NCBI RefSeq assembly: GCF_900078305.2
Contig: NZ_LT546028.1
Coordinates: forward strand, 296,947-360,946
Direction: 5' to 3'
DNA length: 64,000 nt
DNA from: Corynebacterium bouchesdurhonense
Lineage (GTDB): Bacteria; Actinomycetota; Actinomycetes; Mycobacteriales; Mycobacteriaceae
The position numbers and the translations under genes are program-made. Positions 56,315 to 64,000 of the stretch are shown here, piece after piece (within the stretch, counting starts at the first letter, position 1; the number at the start of each line of letters is the position of its first letter). The notes beneath the pieces are model-generated. The model was given only the letters and a program-made list of their open reading frames with translations, searched no databases and was not told the origin of the DNA.

Positions 56315-56619
56315 GGCATATTGGCGCCCCGCGAAAAATGACCTGCGGATATGCCTATTTGGTCTCCGCGACCCCTCCCGCGAATATGCCTGTTTGGGCG
56401 AATATGCCGGTTTGAGACCCAGGGAGGCCGGGGGCGGCGGGCACTCCCCCCCCCCCACAAACAGGCATATTGCCGCAAACAGGCATATTCCAAACAGGCA
56501 TATTGGCGCCCCGCGAAAAATGACCTGCGGATATGCCTATTTGGTCTCCGCGACCCCTCCCGCGAATATGCCTGTTTGGGCGAATATGCCGGTTTGAGGC
56601 CCAGGGAGACCGGGACCCA
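56315..56619. repeat. AATATGCC motif array with a 123-bp direct duplication
   Basis: About 123 bases at 56315-56437 recur at 56497-56619 with few changes. Within and between the copies the 14-mer AATATGCCTGTTTG or close variants occur about six times in plus orientation and four in minus orientation (CAAACAGGCATATT). Facing copies at 56383-56414 and 56456-56486 could form an imperfect 32-bp hairpin. The reading frames through it look spurious. The gap from 56216 to 56750 otherwise holds GC-rich sequence and the tandem repeat that follows. Part may be assembly-made, since a C-run lies between the copies. Confidence 0.8.
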
Positions 56620-56725
56620 GGGAGACCGGGACCCAGGGAGACCGGGACCCAGGGAGACCGGGACCCAGGGAGACCGGGACCCAGGGAGACCGGCTCGGGC
56701 GGGGCCCAGGGAGACCGGCTCGGGC
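56599..56725. repeat. Tandem 16-bp repeat ACCCAGGGAGACCGGG
   Basis: About six near-identical units of ACCCAGGGAGACCGGG in a row, followed by two longer variants with CTCGGGC. The first unit overlaps the end of the second copy of the 123-bp duplication, where the same words occur, so the array may have grown from it. It ends 26 bases before the VanW stop codon. Confidence 0.85.
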
Positions 56726-56750
56726 CAGCGCGGGGCCGCCGGGGCGGGGC

Positions 56751-58549
56751 CTACTTGCAGCGGACGATTGGCTGGGGGTCGTAGACGGTGGTCTGGGTCT
56801 CCTGGCTCAAGGTGTTGCCGGAAAGATCCGAGATGATGCGGGTGTCGGACGTGGTGAAGCCCGGGATACCGCTTGAGGGGATGCAGTCGGGGCCGGAGAT
56901 GACCTGCTCCTTGGGTTGCGTCTCTGCCCAGCGGCCGCCGTTGACGGAGTCCACGGACACCGTCTTCACGCCCATCAGGCTCACGGTCACCTCGCCACCG
57001 CCCACAGAGGTGACGATCTTCACGGGGTAGGGGGAATCGTTGCGGAACTGCAGGTCGATGGCGCCCTCGTACACCGTCGCCTCGCGGCCCGCCGGGTACC
57101 GGGAGATGTAGTAGGAGTGCGGGGTGTGGGCCACGTCCGTCATACCGGCGAAATAGGCCGCGTTGTAGAGCGTGGTGGCGAACTGGGAAATGCCGCCGCC
57201 CACCGCCTTGTCGGCGCGGCCGTTGAGGATGATGCCGGACTCCACGTACCCCTGGGCCGGGCCGCGCGCGCCGGTGTAGCCGTTCAGGGAAAAGGTCTCG
57301 CCCGGGTTCACAATGGCCCCGTTCACGGCCTGCGCCACCAGGGCGATGTTGGTGCCCGACGCGCCAGAGTAGCCGCCGGTGGTGAAGGAGCCGACCACCT
57401 CGTTGAACGTGGCGTTGCGGGCCATCTCGGTGGTGAAGGTGGCGGGCACCGCCACGTAGGCGGCGTCCCAGTCGCGGGGCGCCTTGCCCAGGACGCGGTC
57501 CGGGAAGTCGCGCATGGTCGCCTCCCAGTCCACGCGGGTGCCGTCCACCGATTCCTGCACGCCGCCGCCGGCGAGCACGCGCGCGTTCTGCATCTCGCGC
57601 TCGGTGGGGGCGAGCTGCTCCGCCAGGATGGCCTGCGCCGCCTCGGGGTCCACGCGCGGGGTGAGCGCGCCGTCGACTACGGGAAACTGCACAACCTCGC
57701 CGAGCCGATCCTGCGGGATGGACGCGGCGACCGGCCCGCCAGCACCCTCCCCGCCAGAAACTTTTGTAGTGTCACGATGACAACGGAACGCTCGCTATAA
57801 GGGCCGGGGCGTCAGATGTGTATAAGGGCCGGGCCGGCAGCCTGGCCGCGCACCGTCAGCGGGCCGTCCAGGGCCGCGCGCACCTCGCCCTCGCGGGCCG
57901 CCTCAATGGCGGCCTTGTCCACGGCCGGCTCGATCGCCACGGTGGGCGCCTCCACGCCGTCCTTGCGCAGCCACTGGCTGGTCACGCGCTCGCGGAGCTG
58001 GGCCGGGTCCACGTCCTGGCCGGCCTTCGGGTCGGTGGTCACGGCGCGCCCGCCCTCGATGGCGATGGTGCCGTCCACCGGGTCTGCGTGCAGCTCGCGG
58101 CCGAGGCGCTCCAGCTCGGGGTTCAGCTTCGCCTCGTCGACGGCGGTCACCACGTCTACCTCGTGGGTGACAAAGAGGCGGCGCAGCCTGGTCACGGGGT
58201 TGGCGGACTGGGGGCCGGCGGCGTCGATGGTGCCCTGCCAGTCGATGCCCAGGCCCGCGGCCGCAGGGACGAAGGAGGCGCGCTTGTCGTCGGCCGCGAC
58301 CTCGACGGGCACATCTGCCACCCCGCCGAGCTCCTCCTGCAGCTTCGCCCGCGCATCCTCGGGGCTCATGCCGCCGATGGCCACGCCGCCGACCTCGGTG
58401 CCGCGGGGGATGTTGCCCCGGTTCATGGCCAGATCCGCCACGTACACGGCGATCAGGACCGCGAGCGTGCCAAGCAGCACGCCGAGCGCGATCCTCCGGC
58501 CGCGGGGCCGTCGCGCGCTGGTCTGGGAAGTCGCCTCTACCGTACTCAC
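56751..58549 (-). pseudogene. VanW family protein with peptidoglycan-binding-like domain, split by adapter insertion
   Basis: GTG 58549 starts a basic N-terminus and a signal anchor (ALGVLLGTLAVLIAVYVADLA). PG_binding_4-type domains follow (VGGVAIGGMSPEDARAKLQEELGG onward). The frame then hits adapter sequence near 57830 (GPALIHI, stop). The protein resumes at about 57780 (VSGGEGAGGPVAASIPQDRL) and contains the VanW domain with GETFSLNGYTGARGPAQGYV and GGGISQFATTLYNAAYFAG. The intact gene would encode about 600 residues. VanW proteins are extracytoplasmic and linked to cell-wall metabolism; the exact role is unknown. Confidence 0.85.
57781..57835. other. Assembly artefact: Nextera adapter remnant within the vanW gene
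   Basis: GCGTCAGATGTGTATAAG (57809-57826) is an exact piece of the Nextera read-1 adapter. It is flanked by a doubled TATAAGGGCCGGG. Both sides encode parts of the same VanW protein, so the insert is technical. Confidence 0.93.
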
Positions 58550-58599
58550 GGGGAAGTATCGTATCGGGTTTGGCGCAGCGGTTGCAGGGGCTGGCGGTG

Positions 58600-59969
58600 C
58601 TAAAGGTGATCGTCGATAAGCAATTGCTGCACTCTGGTGGCGGCCTCATCCACGCGCGCGAGGGGGATCTCCCCGGTTTCCACCGCGGCGGTGACCCCGT
58701 CAATGATGCCGGGTAGGTCGGCGCCGGTGGACCACAGCGCCTGATCCGCGCCGGCCGCTATCGCGCGTTTGACGGCCTCGGGTGTGGGCGCGTAGTCGAG
58801 GATGCCGCGCATGCCGGAGAGGTCGTCGGTGATCACCACGCCGTCGAAAGGCACGCCGCCGGGGTAATCGCCCTGGCGCAGGACGCGGTACGCCTCCGGG
58901 TTTAGGGAACTGGGCACGCCTTCGGCGCCGAGGCCGGGGACGATCATGTGGCCCATCATCACGCTCGCGCGGGGGAAGCGCTGCAGAAGCGGGCCGTACG
59001 GAAGCATGTCCAGGGCCCGCACCTCCTCCAGGTGCGGGGTGACGGCGAGCTGCAGGTGCGTGTCGCCGGAGGCGCGGCCGTGGCCGGGGAAGTGCTTGAA
59101 GGTGGGCGTCACCTGCGCGTCGACGAGGCCCTGGGCGAACATGCCGCCCACGCGCACCACCTCGTCGGGCGCGGCGTTGAAGGAGCGGTCCCCCACAATG
59201 CCCAGGTCCGCCACGTCCAGATCCAGCAGCGGGGCGTAGTCCACGTTGATGCCGCGGGCGCGCAGGCTGCGGCCGATGTCGAAGCCGGTGCCCTGGATCA
59301 CCTCCGGCGTGGCGGCGGCCAGGGCGCGCGGCGGCATGAACTCGCCCAGCACCTGCGTGTGGCGCTGCACGCGGCCGCCCTCGAAGTCGATGCCCACCGT
59401 GAACGGGCGCGGGTACTCGGCGCGCAGCGCGTTGATGTCGCGCCCCTCCTGCGTGAGCAGCGCCGGGTCCGCCCAGCTGGGGATGATCAGCCCGCCCGCG
59501 CCCTGGTCGAGCGCGAACCTCGCCTGCTCGTAGTTGGCCACCCCCACCACCATCAGGGACGCCACCTTGGCGCGCAGGTCCTGCGGCACGCGCTGTTGGG
59601 CGGGGCTCAAGGGGGCCTCGGCGGGAGCCGGCGCGGAAGGGGGCACGATCGCGGGCGGTGCCGGGGCCTCTTGCTTGTCGACGCCCCCTTCCCCCGTCTC
59701 CTATAAACATCTCCGCGCCCCCGAGAGAGACTTTTCATAGCGCGAAGACAAGAATACTTTTTTTTTTTACAAGCAGAAGACGCCACACGCTATAGGACCC
59801 CTTCTCGTGGGCTCGGAGATGTGTATAAGAGACAGGTCCGCGTCCTGCGCCTCCCCGGCTCCCGCTCGGCCGGGGAGGCGCAGGACGCGCACGCCAGCGC
59901 GGCAGCGAGGGCGGCGGCCCGTACGGCACCGCGAGCCCCACCACGTGCCCCGCCGCCGAGTACGCGCAC
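58600..59969 (-). pseudogene. Glycoside hydrolase family 3, LpqI/NagZ-like, interrupted by adapters
   Basis: Beta-N-acetylglucosaminidase that cleaves GlcNAc from muropeptides in cell-wall recycling. The main frame (58600-59694) has VGIDFEGGRVQRHTQ, the loop KHFPGHGRASGDTH with the catalytic His/Asp pair, and VVITDDLSGM with the nucleophile Asp. Upstream of the adapters, 59836-59969 reads in minus orientation as a lipoprotein-like signal (VRVLGGGARGG, then AVRAAALAAALACASC), probably the true 5' end. The neighbouring DUF2613 and aftD genes match the lpqI region of Mycobacterium tuberculosis (Rv0237, Rv0236A, Rv0236c). The break is therefore assembly-made. Confidence 0.85.
59695..59835. other. 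Assembly artefact: two facing Nextera read-2/P7 adapters
   Basis: Bases 59770-59835 run CAAGCAGAAGACG, an index region, CTCGTGGGCTCGGAG and ATGTGTATAAGAGACAG, the complete P7/read-2 adapter with a few errors. Bases 59695-59756 are a degraded copy in the opposite orientation. The block marks two contig ends joined through adapter sequence. Confidence 0.97.
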
Positions 59970-60097
59970 CGCGCCACCTCCCTTCCCGAGCTAGCCCGGG
60001 CTAGCCCGAACCGTCCCGAACCGTCCCGAACTTCCACCAGCGAAACGCCCTTCACTCTACGCACCCGCCCCACGCGTGCGCTGGTAGGCTCCTACGC

Positions 60098-60295
60098 ATG
60101 TCTTTCACCCCCGAGCCGGCCGGCGGACGCACCGCCACCTCCCTGCTTGCCAGCACCGTGGTGGGCGTGGTGCTGGGAATCGCTGGGGTGCTCGGCATCG
60201 CTGCCTTCTCCGGTCAGGCCACCGTGCCGCAGGGTGGGGCGGTGCCGGCGGACCAGGCCGTGCTCGGCGGGCCGGAGTACGGCTCCCGCGAGTAG
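60098..60295 (+). CDS. DUF2613 small membrane protein
   Basis: 65 residues: a short polar N-terminus, one hydrophobic helix (TSLLASTVVGVVLGIAGVLGI) and a polar tail. Size, hydropathy and position next to aftD and lpqI match the DUF2613 protein Rv0236A of mycobacteria. Function unknown; a structural or accessory role for the arabinosyltransferase is inferred only from conserved linkage. ATG 60098, with aftD starting 10 bases after its stop, so the two are probably co-transcribed. Confidence 0.85.
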   Translation: MSFTPEPAGGRTATSLLASTVVGVVLGIAGVLGIAAFSGQATVPQGGAVPADQAVLGGPEYGSRE

Positions 60296-60305
60296 GGCGA
60301 GCAGG

Positions 60306-62396
60306 ATGCGCGCCCACTGGCTCGGCTGGCTGGCGCTGACGCTGCTGTCCTTCGCCCAGCCGCCCGGCCTGACGGCCGCGGACACCAAGTTCGACCTCAC
60401 GGCCAACCCGCGCGGCTTCCTCGCGGGCGCGCTCCACGCGTGGACGGACCAGTTCCCGCTGGGCCAGATGCAGAACCAGGCGTACGGCTACCTCTTCCCC
60501 CAGGGCGCGTTCTTCTTCGCCGCGGACGCCCTGCACGTGCCGGGCTGGATGGCGCAGCGTCTGTGGTGGGCGCTGCTGCTGTGCGTGGCCTACTCCGGCA
60601 CCCTCGCCCTGGCCAGGCGCCTGGGGTTGCGCGGCGGCCTGCCCGCCGTCACCGCCGCCGCCCTCTACGCGCTGAGCCCGCGCGTGCTCACCACGCTCAC
60701 CGCCATCTCCTCTGAGGCGTGGCCGGTGGCGCTCGTGCCGTGGACGCTCGTTCCCCTGGTGGGCAGGCGCCCGAACCCGGCGGCGGCGATCCTGCCCGTG
60801 GCGCTGATGGGCGGGGTCAACGCCACGGCCACCGCCGCCGCCTGCGCGCCTGCGTTCATCTACCTCGCCGCCCGGCGCGAGCCGCGCGCCGCCGCCGTGT
60901 TCACCGCGGGCGCCTTGGCCGTCTCGGCGTGGTGGATCGGGCCCCTCATGGTCCTCGGCCGCTACTCCCCGCCGTTCACGGAGTTCATCGAGTCCGCGGG
61001 CGTGACCACGGCGTGGCTCAACCCGGTGGAGATCCTGCGCGGCACCACCTCGTGGTCCACGTTCGTGGAGACGGAGCGCACCGCCGGCTTCCTCCTTGTG
61101 GCGGAGCCGACATTCATCATCGCCACGTGCGCGGTGGCCGCCCTGGGGCTTGCGGGGCTCGCGCGCGGGGACATGCCGCAGCGCCGCGAGCTGGTGGCCG
61201 TGTTCGCGTTCGGGTTCTGGGTGCTTGCGGCGGCGCATTTGGGGCTTTCGCTTCTCGACGGCCCCCTTGCACCCCTGCGCAACCTGCACAAGTTCGATCC
61301 CCTTGTGCGCCTGCCCCTCGCGCTCGGCGCCGGCTGGCTCATAGCGCACTTGAAGCCCCCGCAGCTTGCGGCGGCGTGCACGGCCGCCGCGGTGGCGCTC
61401 GCCCCCGCCTGGTCGCTGCGCCTGCTGCCGGAGGGCGCGTACCGGGAGGTGTCGCCGGACTGGGTGGAGGCCGGGCAGTGGCTCGACGAGCACGCGGCCG
61501 GCACCCGCACCCTGGTGGTGCCGCCGGCCTCCTTTGCCAGGCAGACGTGGGGGTGGACGCGCGACGAGCCGATCCAGGCGCTCACCCGCGCCCGCTTCGC
61601 GTTCCGGGACGCCATCCCCCTGGTGGAGCCGGAGGCGATTCGGGGCCTGGACGGGCAGGTCGCGGCCGTGGATGCTAAAGCCCTGCGCTCGATCGGGGTG
61701 GGTGCCGTGGTGGTGCGCCACGACCTGGAACGCCAGCCTGAGGCGCCAGAGCTGGGCGAGCCCGCCGCGAGCTTCGGGGAGCTGGACATCTACCTCATCG
61801 AGCCCGCGCGCGACATGATGATCACCGCCGACGAGCCGCTGCCTATCGACGGCTCCGGTGACGTGCTGCCCCTCATCTGGAGCGAGCTGGGCTACTTCCC
61901 GGCGCGCCTGGTCAGCGGCGACGCCGCGATAGTCACCGACACCCCGGCGCTGGCGGCGCGCAACTACGGCACGCTGCGCGGGGCCCAGTCCGCGCATTTG
62001 GCGGGCTGGTGGGAGGACCGCAACGTGGCCAACCGGCTGAAGGACTACCCCTCGGCGGGCACCCGCGTGGGCGTGCGCGCCGAGGGCACGGCGCGCGCCT
62101 CCTCCTCGGCGGCGGACGCGGGCGCCTTCGGCGGGGCCGAGCCGGCGAAGTCTCTCACCGCGGCCTTCGACGGGCTGGTGGACACGGCGTGGTGGCCCGC
62201 CCCCGGCGACACCGAGCCGTGGATCGAGGTGGAGCCCGCCGACGGCCGCGTGACGGTCACCGCCACCGCCGACACGACGGTGATGGTGGGCGGCCGCGCG
62301 GTGACGCTGGTGGGCGGGCAGCCGCGCACTGTGGTCACGGGGGGCACGGGAAGCACGGGAAGCACGGGGGGCCAGCAGGGAACGCGCCCCGGGTAG
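60306..62396 (+). CDS. aftD: Alpha-(1->3)-arabinofuranosyltransferase AftD, C-terminal part missing
   Basis: GT-C membrane glycosyltransferase that adds branching arabinose to arabinogalactan/lipoarabinomannan from decaprenyl-phosphoarabinose. The N-terminus (WLALTLLSFAQPPGLTAADTKFDLTANPRGFLAGALHAWTDQ has the conserved Asp residues) and the following DUF3367-type region are typical. About ten hydrophobic helices (to residue 390) precede a soluble part. The frame stops at residue 696, well short of other AftD proteins (over 1000), in a Gly/Thr low-complexity run. A plausible C-terminal membrane segment resumes at 62415. A missing segment or frameshift at 62340-62460 is likely. ATG 60306. Confidence 0.88.
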   Translation: MRAHWLGWLALTLLSFAQPPGLTAADTKFDLTANPRGFLAGALHAWTDQFPLGQMQNQAYGYLFPQGAFFFAADALHVPGWMAQRLWWALLLCVAYSGTLALARRLGLRGGLPAVTAAALYALSPRVLTTLTAISSEAWPVALVPWTLVPLVGRRPNPAAAILPVALMGGVNATATAAACAPAFIYLAARREPRAAAVFTAGALAVSAWWIGPLMVLGRYSPPFTEFIESAGVTTAWLNPVEILRGTTSWSTFVETERTAGFLLVAEPTFIIATCAVAALGLAGLARGDMPQRRELVAVFAFGFWVLAAAHLGLSLLDGPLAPLRNLHKFDPLVRLPLALGAGWLIAHLKPPQLAAACTAAAVALAPAWSLRLLPEGAYREVSPDWVEAGQWLDEHAAGTRTLVVPPASFARQTWGWTRDEPIQALTRARFAFRDAIPLVEPEAIRGLDGQVAAVDAKALRSIGVGAVVVRHDLERQPEAPELGEPAASFGELDIYLIEPARDMMITADEPLPIDGSGDVLPLIWSELGYFPARLVSGDAAIVTDTPALAARNYGTLRGAQSAHLAGWWEDRNVANRLKDYPSAGTRVGVRAEGTARASSSAADAGAFGGAEPAKSLTAAFDGLVDTAWWPAPGDTEPWIEVEPADGRVTVTATADTTVMVGGRAVTLVGGQPRTVVTGGTGSTGSTGGQQGTRPG

Positions 62397-62414
62397 GTCC
62401 GCGGGCGGCGGCGG

Positions 62415-62810
62415 TTGTGTAAAGGAGACGGGGCGGGGGCCCCCGCCGCCGCGCGCCGCACCAACCCCGGCCGCGCGGACCCGGTGCCCCTGATCGCCGT
62501 GACGGCCGCCCTGCCCGCCCAGGGCGCGGCCGCGGCGGCGCTGGCCTGGACGGTGCGCCGCTTCACCGGGCTGCGCGCCTCCCGCCTCTCCGCAGGCGCC
62601 GCCCTGGTCGGGGGCCTGGTTCTGGCGCGCGCCCCGTGGCCGGCGGAGAACTACGCCGGTGGCTCGGTGTTCCTGGGCGTCGCCGGGTGCTTCGCCGTGG
62701 CGTGCCTGGCGTGGCCAGATCCAGGGCCGGATCCAGGGCCGGATCCAGCGCCCCGACCCGCCGTGAGCCGGCGCACCAGCCGGGCCCCGGGCACCTCCAC
62801 CAGCTCGTAG
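62415..62810 (+). pseudogene. Probable C-terminal fragment of AftD
   Basis: The frame from about 62460 (DPVPLIAVTAALPAQGAAAA, then LVGGLVLARAPWPAENYAGG and FLGVAGCFAVACLAW) encodes two or three hydrophobic helices, as expected at the AftD C-terminus. Its start codon is not convincing. It ends in Asp-Pro-Gly repeats coded by a 12-bp tandem repeat (62714-62750) and overlaps the convergent acyltransferase gene by 160 bases. Either a detached aftD 3' end or a gene remnant. Confidence 0.6.
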
Positions 62811-63853
62811 GACACGTAGGCGGCCACCGTGCCGAGGGCGGCGGTGGTGAGGAGGATGGGGAGGAAGGGGGCGTCGAAAAGCGAAAGCCCCAGGATGGGA
62901 AACGCGAAGTACAGCGCGGCCACGTGCCAGAGGAAGAGCGAGTAGGACCAGCGGCCGAGCGCGCGCGCCGGTGCCGAGGACAGTGCGGTGCCCGATTGGC
63001 GCGGCCCGAGCGCGAACGGGGCGACCACGAGGGCCGCGAACACCGTGCCAAGGATGACGCGGACGTTGAACTCCCAGGCGGTGGGGTGCGTCAGCCCCGG
63101 GGGCCCGAGCACCCCGGCCGCGTACGCCACGGGAAGGGACGCGCACGCGATGGGCCAGCGCGGGCCCCGGTAGCGCACGCCGAGGCGCTCCAGCTCGGCG
63201 CAGAGGAGGCCCACCGCGAACCACGGGGTGTAGGACGGCGGCCAGATCTGCAGGTTCACGGGGGCGCTGGCGAATCCCGCGGCATCCACCAGGTGCGGCC
63301 ACGCCAGGCCGGCCGGCACCGCCAGCGCAACAGCCAGGCCGCGGCCGCGCGGTCCGAGGCGCAGGTAGGCCGGCAGGACCAGGTAGAACGCCACCTCCAC
63401 GCACAGCGACCACATCTGCGTCAGGCCCTCGATCAGCCCGTCCGGGACGTAGATCTGCACCAGCAGCAGGTTGGCCGCCACCTGCGCCGGAGTGACCGTG
63501 CTCAGCGGCGGCAGGCTCAACAGCACCACCACCGCGCACACCAGGTACGCCGGGGCGAGGCGGGCGAGGCGCCGCGAGTAGTAGCCGGGCCGAAGCATCG
63601 CGCCCTCCTCCCCGCGCGCGAGGAGGAAGGCGGAGAGGGCGAAAAAGACGGCCACGAAGTAGTCGAAGCGCTCCAGCAGGGCGGATTCGGTGCCCGCCTG
63701 GAAGGCCGCGTGGGTGGCCAGGATGCCGTAGGCGGCCACGGCACGCAGGCCGTCGAGCTCCGGCAGCAGCTGCGCCGGGGGCGCGGAAGTGTGCGGGGGC
63801 GGGCCGGGGTGTGGGTTAGTCTTTGCGATGTGGCCATTGTATGGAAGCGGCAC
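62651..63853 (-). CDS. Acyltransferase 3 family membrane protein (OafA-like)
   Basis: 400 residues with about ten transmembrane helices. The family motif ELDGLRAVAAYGILATHAAF (about 32-51) includes the catalytic His; further conserved parts are YYSRRLARLAPAYLVC, WSLCVEVAFYLVLPAYL and YSLFLWHVAALYFAF. Members O-acylate sugars or lipids; in this neighbourhood a cell-wall glycan or mycolate-related acceptor is plausible but unproven. A copy of the dispersed motif (62873) encodes LFDAPFLP. The C-terminal tail (GSGPGSGPGSG) overlaps the aftD fragment. Start ATG 63853 overlaps the divergent gene start; no alternative was found. Confidence 0.88.
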   Translation of the reverse strand: MPLPYNGHIAKTNPHPGPPPHTSAPPAQLLPELDGLRAVAAYGILATHAAFQAGTESALLERFDYFVAVFFALSAFLLARGEEGAMLRPGYYSRRLARLAPAYLVCAVVVLLSLPPLSTVTPAQVAANLLLVQIYVPDGLIEGLTQMWSLCVEVAFYLVLPAYLRLGPRGRGLAVALAVPAGLAWPHLVDAAGFASAPVNLQIWPPSYTPWFAVGLLCAELERLGVRYRGPRWPIACASLPVAYAAGVLGPPGLTHPTAWEFNVRVILGTVFAALVVAPFALGPRQSGTALSSAPARALGRWSYSLFLWHVAALYFAFPILGLSLFDAPFLPILLTTAALGTVAAYVSYELVEVPGARLVRRLTAGRGAGSGPGSGPGSGHARHATAKHPATPRNTEPPA

Positions 63854-64000
63854 GCCGTGAGCGCGTACGGTGCGCTGCTGGTCATCGCGGTGACGTGGCC
63901 CTTCCTGCTCCCGGGCGACGCCTTCGCGCTGCGCGACATGATGGTGTTCGACCAGATGGCGCTCACCAGGGCCGCCCTGGGCTACGGGGACCTCGCGGCG
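63830..64000 (+). CDS. Membrane protein, 5' end only (window edge)
   Basis: From GTG 63830 (VAIVWKRHAVSAYGALLVIAVTW...) or GTG 63857, the frame gives one hydrophobic helix followed by PFLLPGDAFALRDMMVFDQ and continues past the end of the window. Only about 57 residues are visible. The PGDAFALRDM segment after the first helix suggests a multi-pass glycosyltransferase-like membrane protein, but this is too short to assign. It is divergent from the acyltransferase, and the two starts overlap. Confidence 0.6.
   Translation, partial: MAIVWKRHAVSAYGALLVIAVTWPFLLPGDAFALRDMMVFDQMALTRAALGYGDLAA

Noticed and set aside
56599..56725. Possible CRISPR array or iteron origin
   Set aside because: Contiguous 16-mers without unique spacers and no replication gene nearby.
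56298..56836. ORFs through the 14-mer array with NRHI-type repeats
   Set aside because: No start signal and repeats of DNA words in several frames; best explained as non-coding repeats.
59735..60073. Minus-strand ORF with the string VSYTHLRAHE
   Set aside because: This is the translation of the Nextera/P7 adapter.
60105..63539. 1144-codon minus-strand frame opposite aftD
   Set aside because: Low-complexity Arg/Gly/Ala composition; the real genes on both strands are recognised by motifs.

Overview
This window reads as chromosomal DNA of a high-GC Corynebacterium. Evidence includes dapE and dapD flanking AroP-type permeases, an fpr2-cysIXHDNYZ sulfate assimilation cluster, a dnaK-grpE-dnaJ-hspR operon with HAIR-like boxes, alaT, udgA next to dcd, and an arabinogalactan region (lpqI, a DUF2613 protein, aftD) arranged as in mycobacteria. 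Most of the window is core genome. Accessory pieces are a nested IS30/IS256 pair, two Fic genes, a giant CshA-type adhesin and several repeat blocks.

Layout. 0-5 kb: lysine/DAP genes dapE(-) and dapD(+) around two tandem amino acid permeases. 5-10 kb: a truncated membrane protein, a rhodanese and the nested insertion sequences. 10-25 kb: clpB, an HTH protein, a nitrilase-family hydrolase, a small protein plus DUF1023 hydrolase pair, poxB, a membrane protein and the HspR-controlled DnaK operon. 25-28 kb: a secreted protein, an AI-2E-family permease and a PfpI-like protein. 28-37 kb: the cys cluster reading leftward with fpr2 divergent from it; an McbR-like box lies between them. 37-45 kb: fic, a heterodimeric ABC exporter, a DUF1707 protein, alaT and a second fic. 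45-51.6 kb: the 2206-residue adhesin. 51.8-56 kb: udgA, a His/Cys-rich small protein, dcd, tRNA-Gly and a lipase-like gene behind a perfect McbR box. 56-64 kb: repeat array, VanW protein, lpqI, DUF2613, aftD, an acyltransferase and a partial membrane protein.

Assembly quality. The window is stitched from imperfect contigs. Remnants of Nextera adapters lie near 5.0, 57.8 and 59.7-59.8 kb, poly-G/poly-C blocks near 4.9 and 15.3 kb, and fold-back (inverted) copies near 16.8 and 36.7 kb. They break at least five genes (the 5.0 kb membrane protein, the 15.1 kb small ORF, the DUF1023 gene, the vanW gene and lpqI), probably clip fpr2 and may affect aftD. These breaks should not be read as biology.

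Most interesting signals. (1) A core GTCGNNAAGC, about 40 copies in both orientations, in coding and intergenic DNA, often between G-rich and C-rich arms that can pair. It is absent from the insertion sequences. (2) Two distant copies of a 62-bp hairpin whose arms differ by compensatory base changes. (3) A 14-bp motif array with a 123-bp direct duplication near 56.4 kb. (4) A fic gene flanked by 50-bp hairpin-forming direct repeats.
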